This document shows positions 34,151 through 46,135 of a stretch of 64,000 nt of DNA, piece by piece. The first letter of the stretch is position 1. Every line of letters begins with the position of its first letter. This DNA is from Cryptomeria japonica (Eukaryota > Streptophyta > Pinopsida > Cupressales > Cupressaceae), in assembly GCF_030272615.1 (NCBI RefSeq), contig NC_081415.1, positions 374,743,392-374,807,391 of the forward strand, read 5' to 3'. Both the position numbers and the translations under genes were made by a program. The notes below the pieces were generated by a model, which was not told the origin of the DNA, did not search any database, and saw only the letters and a program-made list of their open reading frames with translations.

Positions 34151-36230
34151 TATTGGCAGTTGTTGTGTTGTCATTGATGTCAACTTGTAGCTGGTATGTT
34201 GTCATTGATGATTTGTCTAGAAGGATGATTGTTATCATATGCAAAGATTGTTGGCAGGTGTTGTTTTTGAGTGTTAGGTGTATGATGGTTGCAAATGCTT
34301 TGTGTTGTGTATGTTCACCTTCTTGGTGTCCGATACACTCAGCATGATGACATTGATGGTATAATGATCATATTATATTAAGATGAGGATTAGATGCATT
34401 GAGATGAGGAATATTAAGATGAGAATTATATGCATTGAGATGAGGAATATTAAGATGAGGGTTAGATGCATTGAGATAAAGAATATTAAGATGAGTATTA
34501 GAAACATGGCAATAAAATGTATGTGACTGTGATGATCTTATACATGCTACAAAATTGTGGTTTATCTCTATTGAGTGAGAAAATGATGTTTTCGGGACAT
34601 TCGGGTCCTTGGAAGATTGATAGTGTAAGTAGTTGCAAGAATGTATGATGAAAACAGATTGGAAGAATGCTCCGCATTCCTCCGCATTTGTTGATTTGGT
34701 CTTGTAGATTTGAACATAATGTGTATGCTCATTGGACATTGCACTCATATCTTTTCGAGTCACTGGTGTTGTAGTTGATGTGTTTGGTAATTTCAGTTTA
34801 TTGGCAATTTGGCTGTTTGTTAGGGTTGGTCTGAAAAATGCTCTGCATTTCTCTACATTGATGTTTTTGGTGCTGCAGCTTGGAGGACATCTTTGTAATG
34901 CTCATGTTGTGTCTCAGTTGAAGTTTGAGGTGCTAGTGTGGTTTGCAAGAGTTGATAATGATGTTCTATGCATGAGTGTGTCTTCTGGCCTTTTGAAATG
35001 AAGTGCTTTGTATCTGTTTGTGTTGCACTAGCATGTTTTTGACGCGATAGTGAGAAATAAGTATTTGGGAATGTTGTTGGATGTTCAAGGAATGTTTTTA
35101 TGTGCTCCTATTGACGTTGGATGATTTGTTTGGTGTTGCATTGTGTCAGATGTTAGCTGTTCAAGGTAATTGCTTTGGTTCGGTTGAGAAAATTTGTTCT
35201 CTTGCTTGCAGTGTATCCTTGGGTGTCTCCGCTTGCTTTGGAGATTGTGTTGTGTTGTACTTGGGTCCTACTTTGGTGTGTTGTGATTAGCATTGGTTTA
35301 GTTCTTTTGGAAGATATGTTTTTGGGCCTATTGGTCATGTGTTACAGTATTTATCTACACATTACCTTATTGCCGACTTTGGAGGATGTGTGCTAGTGTG
35401 TATTATGTTTGGGGCCACTTGGAAAGATGTTATATGATGTTTTAGGTCGTCTCTATCTCTTGGATTGGACCGCTTTCACCAAAATTGTGCTTTGGTGGCC
35501 GACTTGATAGGATTCTTGTGCTTTGGTGGCCGACTTGATAGGATTCATTTGTCCTTTGTTCTGACCGACCTAATTGATTTTTTGTGTTGAAGATGGTATA
35601 TATAGAAGATCAAATCTTTGTGAATGTGTGGCATGTGTGTGTGAATCAAAAGTTTGCATGTGCACGTACAAGGTTATATCATTTGCAGAGTATGCGATGC
35701 TAAGTTGAGGCAAAGAAAGTGTGTGGTGAATGTTTGGAAGTGGGCTGTTTGAGATAGAGATTCAAGGGCAACTTCATACTTGGAGATTGCCGGAGGTAAT
35801 ATTGCTGAAATCTCATTCTTCTTGATTCATATATTCATGTACCTTTCTCAAAGGTAGTGAGTTTTCCTAGCAAGTTCTTTGTATCTTGCCCTGAGGCAGT
35901 GAGTCTTAGCGAACAAGTCCCTTGTATCTTGCCCTGGGGTAGTGTACCTTAGACTGCAAGTCCTTCTGGGAGCAGTAAACTTCCTTGGTATTGAGCCTAA
36001 AACAAATATTGTAATCTTGTTCATATATTGTGAGTTAACTCTCACCATGGTTTTTCCCTGTTTGGGTTTTCCACGTAAATTTGATGCTCTCTTGTGTACG
36101 GTGTTCATTGTTCTTATCTTTCATTGCTATTAATGAGTTTATTGATAAGTTGATATTGATTTGTGGTATAAAATTGAAGTGTTTTTTTTTCAAGACTGAT
36201 TCACCCCCCAGTCTTGGGGTGTGTTTAACA
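34151..36230 (+). mobile_element. solo LTR M (copia-type, 2080 bp) in copia B
   Basis: Flanked by AACTC on both sides (34146-34150 and 36231-36235). The copia B RT frame (minus strand) reads straight through when it is removed. It begins TATTGGCAG, a G-to-A change of TGTTGGCAG, and ends GTTTAACA after a CACCCCCCAGTC block. It contains a 42-bp tandem repeat (34375-34500) and an exact 29-bp duplication with TTGGTGGCCGACTTGATAGG (about 35490-35545). No coding region. Confidence 0.9.
34370..34505 (+). repeat. about 40-bp tandem repeat in solo LTR M
   Basis: Three to four copies of a unit with ATTAAGATGAG, TTAGATGCAT and TGAGATGAGGAAT. The minus-strand ORF across it encodes NPHLNIPHLNASN-like repeats that simply reflect the DNA repeat. 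Confidence 0.8.
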
Positions 36231-37493
36231 AACTCCTGGCATGTTTAGGTTGAGAATTAAAATACCATCACCTAACCGCAAACCTCAACACCTAGGCAAT
36301 AATGTAGGAGGCCTAAGTTTGTCATGTTATAAGTTGTACTTAAAATTACATTTGATTTGTTCAATCAAATGTGCCTCAATACATGTAATGCTGATATCAT
36401 CTACATAAATGACTAATGCTAATATCATCTATATATAAATTGGGATCTAAAGAACTTCTCTAAACCCTTGTTCATCCAAATATTCATTTATTTTTATGTA
36501 CTATGCCTTGGGTGCCTACTTCAAGTCATAAAGAGCCTTTGTTAGTTTGCATACACAATGCTCCTTTCTTGCAAGTCATGTACACTTCTTTCTCCAAGTC
36601 ACCATTGAGGAAGGCATTCTTTTTCTATCCAACCAAACTATGCTACTATGGCTAGAACTAGACAGATGGTGCTCATCTTTGTTGTAGGAGCAAAGGTCTC
36701 CTCATAATCAATACCTTTTCTTGCGAGAATCCTTTAGCCATCTATTGCGCTTTGTACTTGTCAAGTGTACCATCAATTTTGTACTTGACTTTGTAAACCC
36801 ATTTGCAGCCAATGGGTTTCTTTCCTAGTGGAAGATATGAAAGAACCCAAGTCTTATTTTTCATAAGACTTTGATGTTTGGTTTCCATGGCCTCTTCCCA
36901 TCCAAGTTTACCTTTTGCCTCTGCAGTATCTTTGGGTTCATAAACACCCTGAATGTTAGCCATAAGAGCAAAGTTAATTCTATTCTGCTTGCTCTTGCCT
37001 TTGGATGATCTACCCTCAATCATTTCATCATCCTGAACCTCACCATTGAGTTTTTCCTACCACTTAAGTCTCTTTGTAGAAACCCCTTCATCCAAATCAG
37101 TATGGCCATCATGACTTGGGCTGCTTGGTACTACATGATCTGGATGCTAATCCAAGTACTCCCAAAGAAAATCCTCTAGTATTGGTTTCAGCATGGGAGA
37201 TTCAACATGCTCAAATAAAGATTCATGATGAGAATCATCCCTGGATTTGATGGAGCCAGTGGAAGATGAACACTTGAATCTGTAATCTTGATCTGAGAAG
37301 AAAGCTGAAAAGGCCCAACTTCTTCATTGATCACAACATCTTGGCTAAATGTCAAGCAGTTAGTGTCCACATCAATTAACGTAGGATTTATGATTGTCAT
37401 TGTACCTTGTAAGCATCAACTTTTGACTCTTAGAGTCCAATTTGGTTCTCTTTGCATCTAGAACCCACACATATGTAGTATAACTAAAAACCT
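36231..37493 (-). pseudogene. copia B integrase C-terminal region and RT
   Basis: Minus strand from 37493: TTYVWVLDAKRTKLDSKS (integrase C-terminal region), an acidic linker, NFALMANIQGVYEPKD, GWEEAMETKHQSLMKNKTW, PLGKKPIGCKWVYKVKYKID (RT start, 36742-37023), ALYDLK-APKA, then VIYVDDIS (the RT catalytic YVDD, about 36410) and LGLLHYCLG at the junction with M. There are several stops. It connects to 34150 on one side and to 39319 on the other once the two solo LTRs are removed. Confidence 0.88.
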
Positions 37494-39318
37494 TGTAATG
37501 TTTTCTAGCATGTGCTATTTGATGTTGTCGTTAGCCTATTTCTCCATGGTCTCGTAGGCTAACCAGGACATTAAAGGGATCTTAAGAATATTTGGCCTAG
37601 ACAGTTTCTATTTTAGGGAATTCCGAGATGATTTGGTATGGTTTTCAGATACTTACTATTTTTAGTAAGTCGGTGTTGGGCATCATCAGGATCAGTTGGC
37701 CAAGTTACTATTTATAGCATTATCAGTGGAATTGTTTCTGATGATTATTTCAGTTGTTGCTATAGTCCGGGGATATTTGATTAAGTAACGATAAGTTATT
37801 AACTTATAAAGTTAAATTAAATATTTAACTTTATCGTTACTTTAATTTATTAATAAGGGGACTATTAAAGGCCAAATGAAATAAATTAAGTGCAAGTTTA
37901 AAGTGGCCTTTATTTAATTAAAGAAGATGGGGTATATTCAAAAGAAATATATTTTGATTTTAGTTAATTAAGTCAATTATCACTTTATGACTAGTGAATT
38001 GTACCCCTTAGCCTAGTCGCACAACGTTGTTTTAAAAGGGGGGGCCTTTATGTCCTTTTGTGGGGCTTATTTATGAAGAAATGTTTTATCCCACATTGGT
38101 TAAGCGAGTGAAAGAGCTCTTGTGAGAACGTTATAAAGAGATTGAACCACTCACTTTCAGCATGCTTGGTTGATTGAAGAAATTACTTGTTTAGTTTGGA
38201 GGAGATAATCTTCCTGGGGCTTTGAGGATGAAATCCCTCTTAGCTATCAATCTCCACGCTGTTGCAATATACAGTCTGGGGCTTTATTTGGTGCTTGCAA
38301 ATCAGAGAAGACTATTATGCACAATGAATGGTGAATAGTGAATTGCTACAATGGTGTGAATAGTAATCCGCTACAGTAACTTGAATATTGAATTCGCTAC
38401 AGTAGCGTGAACAGTGAACTGCTACAGTGACGTGATCATCTCCAGCAGTAGTGAACAGAGGATTGCTGAGCATTGAGTTTCAAGGTAAAGCATATTGCTT
38501 GAGGTATCAATTTCTTCCATTTGCCAATATTACAGCTGCCAGGAAAGGGTTCAATCTGAGGTTTGGGTTTGAAATGAGGAGTGCCAAGGGTTAAGTCTGA
38601 TCTGCTGTTGGAGACTAAGTATTTCCATTGGTTTTATTGCAACCCTAGACTGTTGTACATGTTCAGGACTCCTTGCTGCAGTGCCACACTGTTTGGGAAT
38701 CACAACTAGGGTGTTATGCATAACTGGAGATTGCCATTCAGGTCTGTGAACCCAATGTAGGTGTTGTAACAGTCATAAAGCATATCAGAACTGAATTGTA
38801 TAAGTCTGGAAGTGACTGTGATCTGCCGTGCTAGCATAGAGGAGCCATAGCAACAGCTGAGAGCAACCATACAGGTCTGCAATGCAGTGACTGGGTACCA
38901 TACAGTGTTACAGCTGCAAAGTCAAGGGTTTAGATATGCTGCTGTATTCTCAATAATCTTTATCATGCTGGAGCAATAAATTGGTATGCAAAACATTGTG
39001 TTATTGTTACATATTAATGGAATCGAACTAGACATCGGCTGTTAATGATTTCTCAGAACTGCTGGTGTTTTGAATAATAGATACATCTGCTGTTAGCTTC
39101 AGTTTTATCAGTAATAAAATAAGTTTATGTGTGTATTGGATCCCATACTGTTATATACGCTTATGTCCTATCTTAGTGAGTAGCAATAAACAAACATATA
39201 CATCTGCAAATTTAGATCAAATCAGAAAATCAGTAATCAGCTTGCAAGTAAATTGTTTGACAAAATTACTGTGAGTGGAAGGCACAAAAATTGTTCTAGA
39301 ACAGGGGGTGTCCTTACA
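37494..39318 (+). mobile_element. solo LTR K (TGTAATGTCC family, 1825 bp) in copia B
   Basis: Starts TGTAATGTTTTC and ends GTCCTTACA. The flanks AACCT and TACCT differ at one base, and the copia B integrase frame (LKV/FSY) is continuous across it. It shares with LTRs G and H the palindrome ACTTACTA-TTTT-TAGTAAGT (about 37651), TCCCACATTGG (about 38090) followed by a TATA-like TTATAAAGAG, and repeated GCTACAGT / GTGAACAGTGAA words (38346-38430). No coding sequence. Confidence 0.87.
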
Positions 39319-40930
39319 TACCTTCAATTGACTAATCTTTGGGTTCCTCCCTAATCTATCTTCGTTTGGGTTCTTCTCCTTCATTGTTTGTGTTAGAGAC
39401 CTGCTGAGAAGATAAACTGTAGTGTAAAATGCCTCTGCCTAAAACTTCTTGGGAACACTATGGTTCTCCAGCATACAGTGGGCCATCTTCGTAATATTAC
39501 GGTTCCATCCCTCAACTACTCCATTCCATTGTGGAGTATAGGGTGTGGTGAATTGACGTTTGATATCGTGTTTAGCACAAAAGTCTGTGAATTCATTTGA
39601 ACAAAATTCGCTTCCATTATTGAACCCTTGAGTGATTATTGAACAACTAGACTCTTTTTCTACTAATGATTTGAACTTTTGAAATTCTTTAAACACTTCT
39701 AATTTTGCTTTTAGGAAAAAAACCTACGTTTGTACTACTGAAATCATCTACAAACAAGAGAAAAATTCTTAGCACCAGTGACCGATGTTGTATTTATTGG
39801 TCTACAAACATCTACATGAACCAACTGAAGGATCCTCAGTGCTCTCCAAGCTCATCCTTCTGAAAATGGAGTTTTGTGTTGCTTTCTTGCTTGGCAAGCT
39901 CTTCAAACACCTTGTATTTGTTGCTTTATTTTAAGTAAACCTTATACCATATTCTCCCGATCCAACTGAGAGAGATAAGTCGAGATGCCCATAACGTTAA
40001 TGCCAAAGAGTATTGATAGGAGATGAACAATTGGCTACCAATGCGCAATCTTGAACCTCACTAGTGTTGACAAGCCGATACAAACCATGATCATCTATGC
40101 CAATTGCGATGATTTCCTTGGACTCCTTGTCAACAACATGGCACTTGTTTGTGTGTGCTGAAAATGACTTTCAACTTGGGATAGTGGGGCATCATAATTT
40201 GACTCATTGAGAGAAAATTGAGCTCCATGCCCGACACATAGTATATGTTGAAGAAAATAAGTTTTCCCTCTAGAAGTTATTTGAACATTGCCTTTGCCAA
40301 CAACTGTAAACTCCTCACCATTATTGAACATCACTAAATTGGAGCAAGCCGTGTACTCTGTGAACCAATTCTTCCTGTTAGTAAAATGTTGAGACACTTT
40401 ATAATCAATAGACCATGTATAAGAGTTTGCATGATTTGTTGGTTGTTTGGCCATGAAAGCATAGAAGGCTAACTCTTTTTGCTCAGAATGCTTTGTGACA
40501 TGAGCCTTTTGTGGAGGCCCTCACAGATTGGATATCTTTTTAGCCAACCTTTTCATGCAGTGCTTCTCCATATCACCAAGTATACCACAATAGTGATGTG
40601 ATATTTTTCAAATTCTTCAAAGTATCATCGAAATTCCCTTGTGCTTGTCCTTGGCTACTAAGGTCTATTCTACACTTGTTGAATCACTATTTCTACCAAA
40701 CTGCTTCTTCCATCTTTCCTATTGCAAGAGTTTTTACACAAATCATCAACCTTCAGATCAACACTTATAGATGTGATGTTGGGTGTTTCTATGAAACACT
40801 CATATGACTTGTAAGCTTTTCAATGTTATAACCACCATGTCTTCTTCTATCGTGGGAGCAATGGCTTGCACTTGATTGCGAATGTCTTTGATCTTTAACG
40901 CAGAGTCTCTTAGACTTTGTTATTTGTTTA
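39319..40930 (-). pseudogene. copia B gag, protease and integrase
   Basis: Minus strand from about 40930: gag tail with IRNQVQAIAPTIEED; zinc knuckle HYCGILGDMEKHC (about 40560-40600); protease region YTWSIDYKVSQHF with NNGEEFTVVGKGNVQI (40250-40410); integrase with HVDVCRPINTTSVTGA (about 39800), EFQKFKSLVEKES, NNGSEFCSNEFTDFCAKHD and TPYTPQWNGVVEGWNR (39500-39690); and FYTTVYLLSRSLTQTMKEKN up to LKV at the K junction. The protease DSG reads as SID, so that catalytic motif is degraded. No 5' LTR is visible beyond about 40930. Confidence 0.85.
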
Positions 40931-41980
40931 TAGGTTTATAGACTTTGAGTTATTTCATATTATTTATAAAAATTATCATTTTCATTGTGTCATCAAAGTT
41001 CAAAAAAAATAAAAAATAAAAAATAATAATAATAAAAAAAATTGTTTGACGAATGCATTTTCGACAACGACCGACATTTGATTAAGGTTTGCATATATGA
41101 GTCTCATAGTCAAATTCGATTGAGCTAGCTATAGATAATTGGAGGATGGAGGCATTGAAGGTTGGAGGTCAATCAACGACCTCTCGTTAGTCATCAACGA
41201 TGGGTCCGCATGCATGATATGTTGACATGTACAATATGTAGTTTGTTTTTTTTCTTCATCTTTTTAGTATGGTGTGAATGTTGAACAATGATTGTATTGG
41301 AGAGCAGATGACTGTAGTGGTCCTCTGACTGCGGTGATTCTCTGACTGCTGTACTTTGTTGGAAGATGATTGTTCAATGAATACGTTCATTGGAAATGGT
41401 GATATGTGCAGCAAGATCTAGATTGTAGTATGCAACATGATATGATTCACTTTTCAGTGTTCTTGGTCGTACAAATAAGTGGAAATTTCACATTGTGGTG
41501 AGGGGGGGGGATATAATAACCAATGTTCCATTCCCATTTTGTGCCAAAATGACTAAAGTCAAGGGCAGCTTCCAGTGGCAGTTGTCTATGCCGTTCGAGA
41601 TTGAGTGGCAGCGATCGATAATAGTGCTACAATTAAGAACATCGTGTTCTTATGGAATGTAATGTGAAACCTTTTCTAGTATGGGTTTTTCAGATTTGTG
41701 ATATGTGTGTTGATTTCTATATAACCTCCCTGATGTACAAGAATAGTGGCGAACAAAAGCACTGGAGTAAGTCAGTTCATGGCTCTTGAAAGGGTTTGTG
41801 AGAGGATCCAGAAAACCACATGAGGTGGACAGTTGATGGGTTCTTGTTCACGTCAAGGTTTGTGGTAAGCCTATTTAAAACCATTGAAGGAGAGAGACTT
41901 TCTTGTGTATCAAGGTCATGAGCCACAAGAGTTGGTCTTTCCTTGCAGATGTAGGGTGTGAGTTCTTACCATGTTCACAC
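40931..41980 (+). other. non-coding stretch, probably copia J interior
   Basis: No recognisable protein. An A-rich simple stretch (about 41007-41042), then anonymous sequence with a G-run at 41500-41510. The last part leads into a polypurine tract and the LTR of J, so the right half at least is probably the untranslated 3' interior of that element. Confidence 0.4.
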
Positions 41981-42542
41981 TAAGGGGGAGGGGAATGTTG
42001 GGAATTGTATTGTTAGGGTTCATATGGACAGCATTATTAATATGGTTAATAATATAGAATTATGTACATTAATAATAAGTTGTTGAGAAACAACTTAATA
42101 TTAAACTATAATAAGTGTTTGTTTGTGAGTTGTTAAAACAACTCACAAATATAAGGTAGTGGTTATAGGAGGTAGAACAACCTTCCTATTATATAGGATA
42201 TGAAAAATCCTATATATGTATATAATTCATATTATATGGCGTGTGAAGAAATATTATATTATTGTGAGCATAAAAATATAAGTGAGTTGTTAATGCAACT
42301 CACATAGAGATTTAGGAGTGAGAATAGGAGGGAGAGAATAAAGGTGGTTGAACAACCCACCTAGATTTAGTGTGAGATGTTAGTGGAGTTGTTATAGGAG
42401 TTATATAACTCATATTATATATTTGTGGTTCGTAACATTGAAAATGGGATGGAATAGAAGAAGAATAGAAGCAATTTATTTTGTGTATAAATTTTTTCTG
42501 TGACTTCTATACTTCTGTCTATATTTCTGATAGAAAGAAACA
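41981..42542 (+). mobile_element. copia J: polypurine tract and 3' LTR
   Basis: A purine tract TAAGGGGGAGGGGAA (41981-41995) abuts TGTTGGGAATTG; the LTR ends GAAAGAAACA at 42542 (547 bp). The LTR holds pairs of short inverted repeats such as GAGTTGTTAAAACAACTC (about 42126) and TGAGTTGTTAATGCAACTCA (about 42283). The 5' part of this element is missing or too decayed to see, and no target duplication was confirmed. Confidence 0.65.
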
Positions 42543-42701
42543 TCAATTATGTCAGAGTAACACAACAAAAGCTAATTAAGGAGGATCTTAAGGTTACAAA
42601 TCTCCAAGAGTTGTTTTGGGACCTTCATATTTGCAAAGAATTCAGTTGACAAGACTAAAACTGACATTGCTTGAGGACAAGCAATCTCGGACAGGGTGGA
42701 C
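42543..42701 (+). pseudogene. 3' tail of a gypsy interior (element I)
   Basis: The final bases read CLRTSNLGQGG in one frame, which matches the end of the gypsy gag-pol frame just before the polypurine tract, here ACAGGGTGGAC. It ties the LTR that starts at 42702 to a Ty3-gypsy element on the plus strand. Confidence 0.55.
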
Positions 42702-45568
42702 TATAGTGTCCCCTTTTTGAAATAGGATTTTTAATAAATAATAATAATCAAATTTAAATCTAGTAAAATAAAATATAATTAAATTTAGTTGAGTTTAATG
42801 AAGGGTCTAAAAGCATGAAATGAAGAGTTGTGACTCTCTCAAATATGAGACATAAAAGGGATAAGAGTTCATGTGAAAGGATATGGAGGAAGGAAAAAAG
42901 AATGGAGCATGTGAATTAAGGAAGGACTAATTGAAGAAAAAAGGAATGGGAAGAAAATAAGGAGATGACTCTTTCAAAGGGCAGAAACAATGAAGGGTTG
43001 TACTCTTGGTGATTGTGAGAGGTTGTGACTCTTTCAAAATGAAAGATACCAAGTGAAAACTTGCAGATCTAACTTTCAGATTTAATTTCAACAGTAAATA
43101 CTGACGACAGTTCTCATTAAACCAATAGCAATACACAGGCTTCCATTGCATAAATAACTCAATAGAATTCAGATGTAGAGATAATTTTTTTTTTCAGGAT
43201 TTATATCAAAATGACTCAAAATTTCATGCTTGTATCAACTCCAGCTAATATGGTGGTTTGGTGAAGTTGATTTGAGTCTATGCACCTTAAAGTGGTGCGG
43301 TCCTCTCTTCCCACAAACACTTCTGAATAGCTATTGAGCTTGCTGCCTGTGCAATACCCTTAGATCGGACTCCTGATGCAGTCTACTACAGATGCTATCT
43401 TTACTCAGGTTGTTTGGTTGATGGAAGATTGTGCGCCTTGGCAGTGGCACACCTCACACCAATTACTGCTGATTGCATCCTCAGCTACAATGCCACTAAA
43501 TCATGCCTGCAAAATGTGTCCCTGCTGGTGAATGCACTTGATATTCTTGGTGCAGATGGATGGAGTCAAAGTGGTAACAGCAAGTGAGGTTGACATCCCA
43601 CTTGATTTGTGCCCTAGGGTCTTCATCCCAGAACGAATCATGCACAAGGCTTAATCATTCTTCACTGCCCAACTTTCAAAACAAACCCATATAAATACTA
43701 ATTCTTCCTAAGGTTGGCTTTAGGGATTTAGCTGCCTCAAAATACAACAAAGTCGGCCAAGAGCTGTTTTAGAGAAATTATAATATTATTTAATACCACT
43801 ATGCAAGCTGGCCTAAGCAAAATAATGAATAATGTCATTTATTCCTAATTTTGAAATATTTTTTATATAAAACTTATTTATCTATTCTAGAAACATTAGC
43901 AAATAAAAAGGGGCTGACTTCCTTCTAAGCGGGGACATCACACAAAAGGTGGAAATGATGAAGGTTGTACTCTTTCAAAGGGTAGTAATGTGAAAGGTTG
44001 GGACTCTTGCAAAGGGTAGACATGATGAAGAGGTGTGACTTCTCCCTCACATTGGGAGATATAAAAGGGAGAAGGTTTCATTTAAGGACATAGAGATCCA
44101 TTTGGAAAATAATTTATTATTCTCAAAAGGCAGGTGACTCAATTCTTATGAAAGGTGGCGACCCTTTCACCAATAAAGTATAAAGGAGAAATCATTCCAA
44201 GCATTCAAGGATCACTTATCAATCATCACTCACCAATACATCAAATCAGCACCCACTCAATCATCACTCTTCACTCTATGAATTCAACATTCATTCAATC
44301 ATCATTCACCAATATATCAAATCATCAAGTCAAAGGAAAGTATCCAATCATTCATCAGTTATTAATTGTGAATAAAGAATCAAGCAAATAAACCAACAAT
44401 CAATTCTTCCATCAATTCAATCAGTCTAATATCAATCGTTTAAACATCCATCATGCAAACAACCAATATTCAAACATCAACTTTTCAAGCATCAACCATT
44501 GTATCATCAAATCATTAAAATCATCAAACATTCAAGTATTATTAAGCATTCACTCATCAATTCTTCAAAGAAATAACAGTAAAGAGAAATCAATCAACCA
44601 ACAATATATATGCATATGTAATTCTAGACTCTAGTAATCTGCTCAAGAAATATTTAATAAGATTATTTAAGATTGTAAGAGGTATTTATTAACATTTATT
44701 ATAGATGATTTCCTTTAAGTAATCTATTTTGAATTTATAATAATATCTTTCAAATAGGAAGGATGGCCAACCTTTTGAGTTCACGAGATATTAAGCACGC
44801 CACCACAAGATGGATGGACTAGAAATCCTGCTATACTCATGGGCCAAGAGGTGCTGAGTACTAGAAGTCCAATAATGTCGTTGAGCTTGAGTATCTTATC
44901 AAGCACACCACCCCAAGATGGATGGACCAGAAATCATGCCATGCTCGTGAGATGGGAGGTGAAGGAGCAATCTTGGGCTTGATCAAGGATGGTGCTTCTC
45001 TAAGGTGGATCGAGGGATTGAGTGGATCTGAGATCCTGCCCTGTTCATGGGCTAGGAGGCTAATGAGTGCTCCTAGGCTTGAGGGACTTTTCAAGTATGC
45101 CACCTCAAGATGCATGCTCGTGGGTCGGGATGCGTATGAGTGCTCATGGACTTGGGGGTCTTCTCAAGTACACCACCTTGAGATTGATGGACAAGAATCC
45201 AGCTGCACTTTTGCAATACAATGACAAGCATCCTTGAGATTGTGGTTTGCAAAAAATTGCAATGAATTTGTAATATGGTTACTATGAGAATATGCCTTGG
45301 AATAGTTATTAAAGCTATTGAGGTATTTTGATTCAAATAGGAAGGATGACTATATGAATTTAGATTTTATCATGGATTATTAATGCTTAATGATTTTTAT
45401 GTCAGTTTCTAGTGATTAATACTGTTTGCAGGACGTAACCCAGGATTATTATATAAATGGTATTTCAAATTGGTAATTTTATGTTCATAATGTTTTGTAT
45501 TTCTTATTTTAATGTGGAATTGCTATTTTAGGGTACAAATCAGTAATATCCCAAATGGGGACATTACA
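42702..45568 (+). repeat. 3' LTR of gypsy element I, with nested and tandem repeats
   Basis: It begins TATAGTGTCCCC (TGTAATGTCCCC with two changes, including loss of the TG) and ends GGGGACATTACA, the inverted form of its start, as in LTR L. The U3-like parts at 42830-43040 and 43950-44110 (CTCTTTCAAAG, GAGATATAAAAGG) match LTR L at 62800-63080. A TATA-like GATATAAAAGG lies near 44052. The middle, about 43054-43942, interrupts this match and ends GCGGGGACATCACA, so it may be another inserted LTR on the minus strand. No clean target duplication was found for it. Confidence 0.6.
44790..45175 (+). repeat. about 100-bp tandem repeats in LTR I
   Basis: Four to five diverged units starting near 44791, 44900, 44990, 45089 and 45160. 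They share TCAAGCACACCACC, CAAGATGGATGG and GATCCTGCC-TGTTCATGGG-like words. Just upstream, 44200-44560 is low-complexity CATCAA/TCATCA sequence. Confidence 0.7.
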
Positions 45569-46135
45569 AACACAAATACAAAACCACCATCTTGAGAGGA
45601 AAGATTGGAAATGTGACAAAGGTCACAAGTTTGCCCCTTTCTGGTGAAAAGTAAGACCAATAAGTAAACCAAAAGCAGAACGTAGTGCACAAGGTGGTAG
45701 AATTGTGCTACGTGGTGCTATTCCATTGACTAATCCAAATATAAATTGGATAAGTAAAATATGGGGAATAATAGCCTTAAAATAAAGATAGATACACCAT
45801 GAGAAAGTTGATATTTATCTGCCTATTGTCCAACACTTGAAAAAGTCCTTTATAAATGAAACATTGAGAAAAACAATAAAAGACATATACTTTGAGAGAC
45901 ATCAAGACCAGGGATGGTTACGACCTCAAAGTTGCAAAGGAATAACCAAAGTAGGCAAAAAATAACTCAAAATTAATGGCTAGACACAAATTTGGGAAAT
46001 TTGGGTGTGTTGATCACACCAAAGCTTTGTATGGCATGGGTACTATCAGGACTCTACTCTATAAGTTAGCCTTGCCTTTTTGTATAACTCCAGATGCTTG
46101 AAAACTTCAGTTCACGTGCTTTCAAACAATTAGAT
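45569..46135. other. anonymous interval, nothing recognised
   Basis: No ORF of note, LTR end or RNA gene seen between LTR I and the TGTCACGCCC start at 46136. Confidence 0.4.

Noticed and set aside
43054-43942. Complete LTR nested within LTR I
   Set aside because: The right end GGGGACATCACA looks like an LTR terminus, but flanks CCAAG and CAAAA do not form a duplication, so it is only mentioned as possible.
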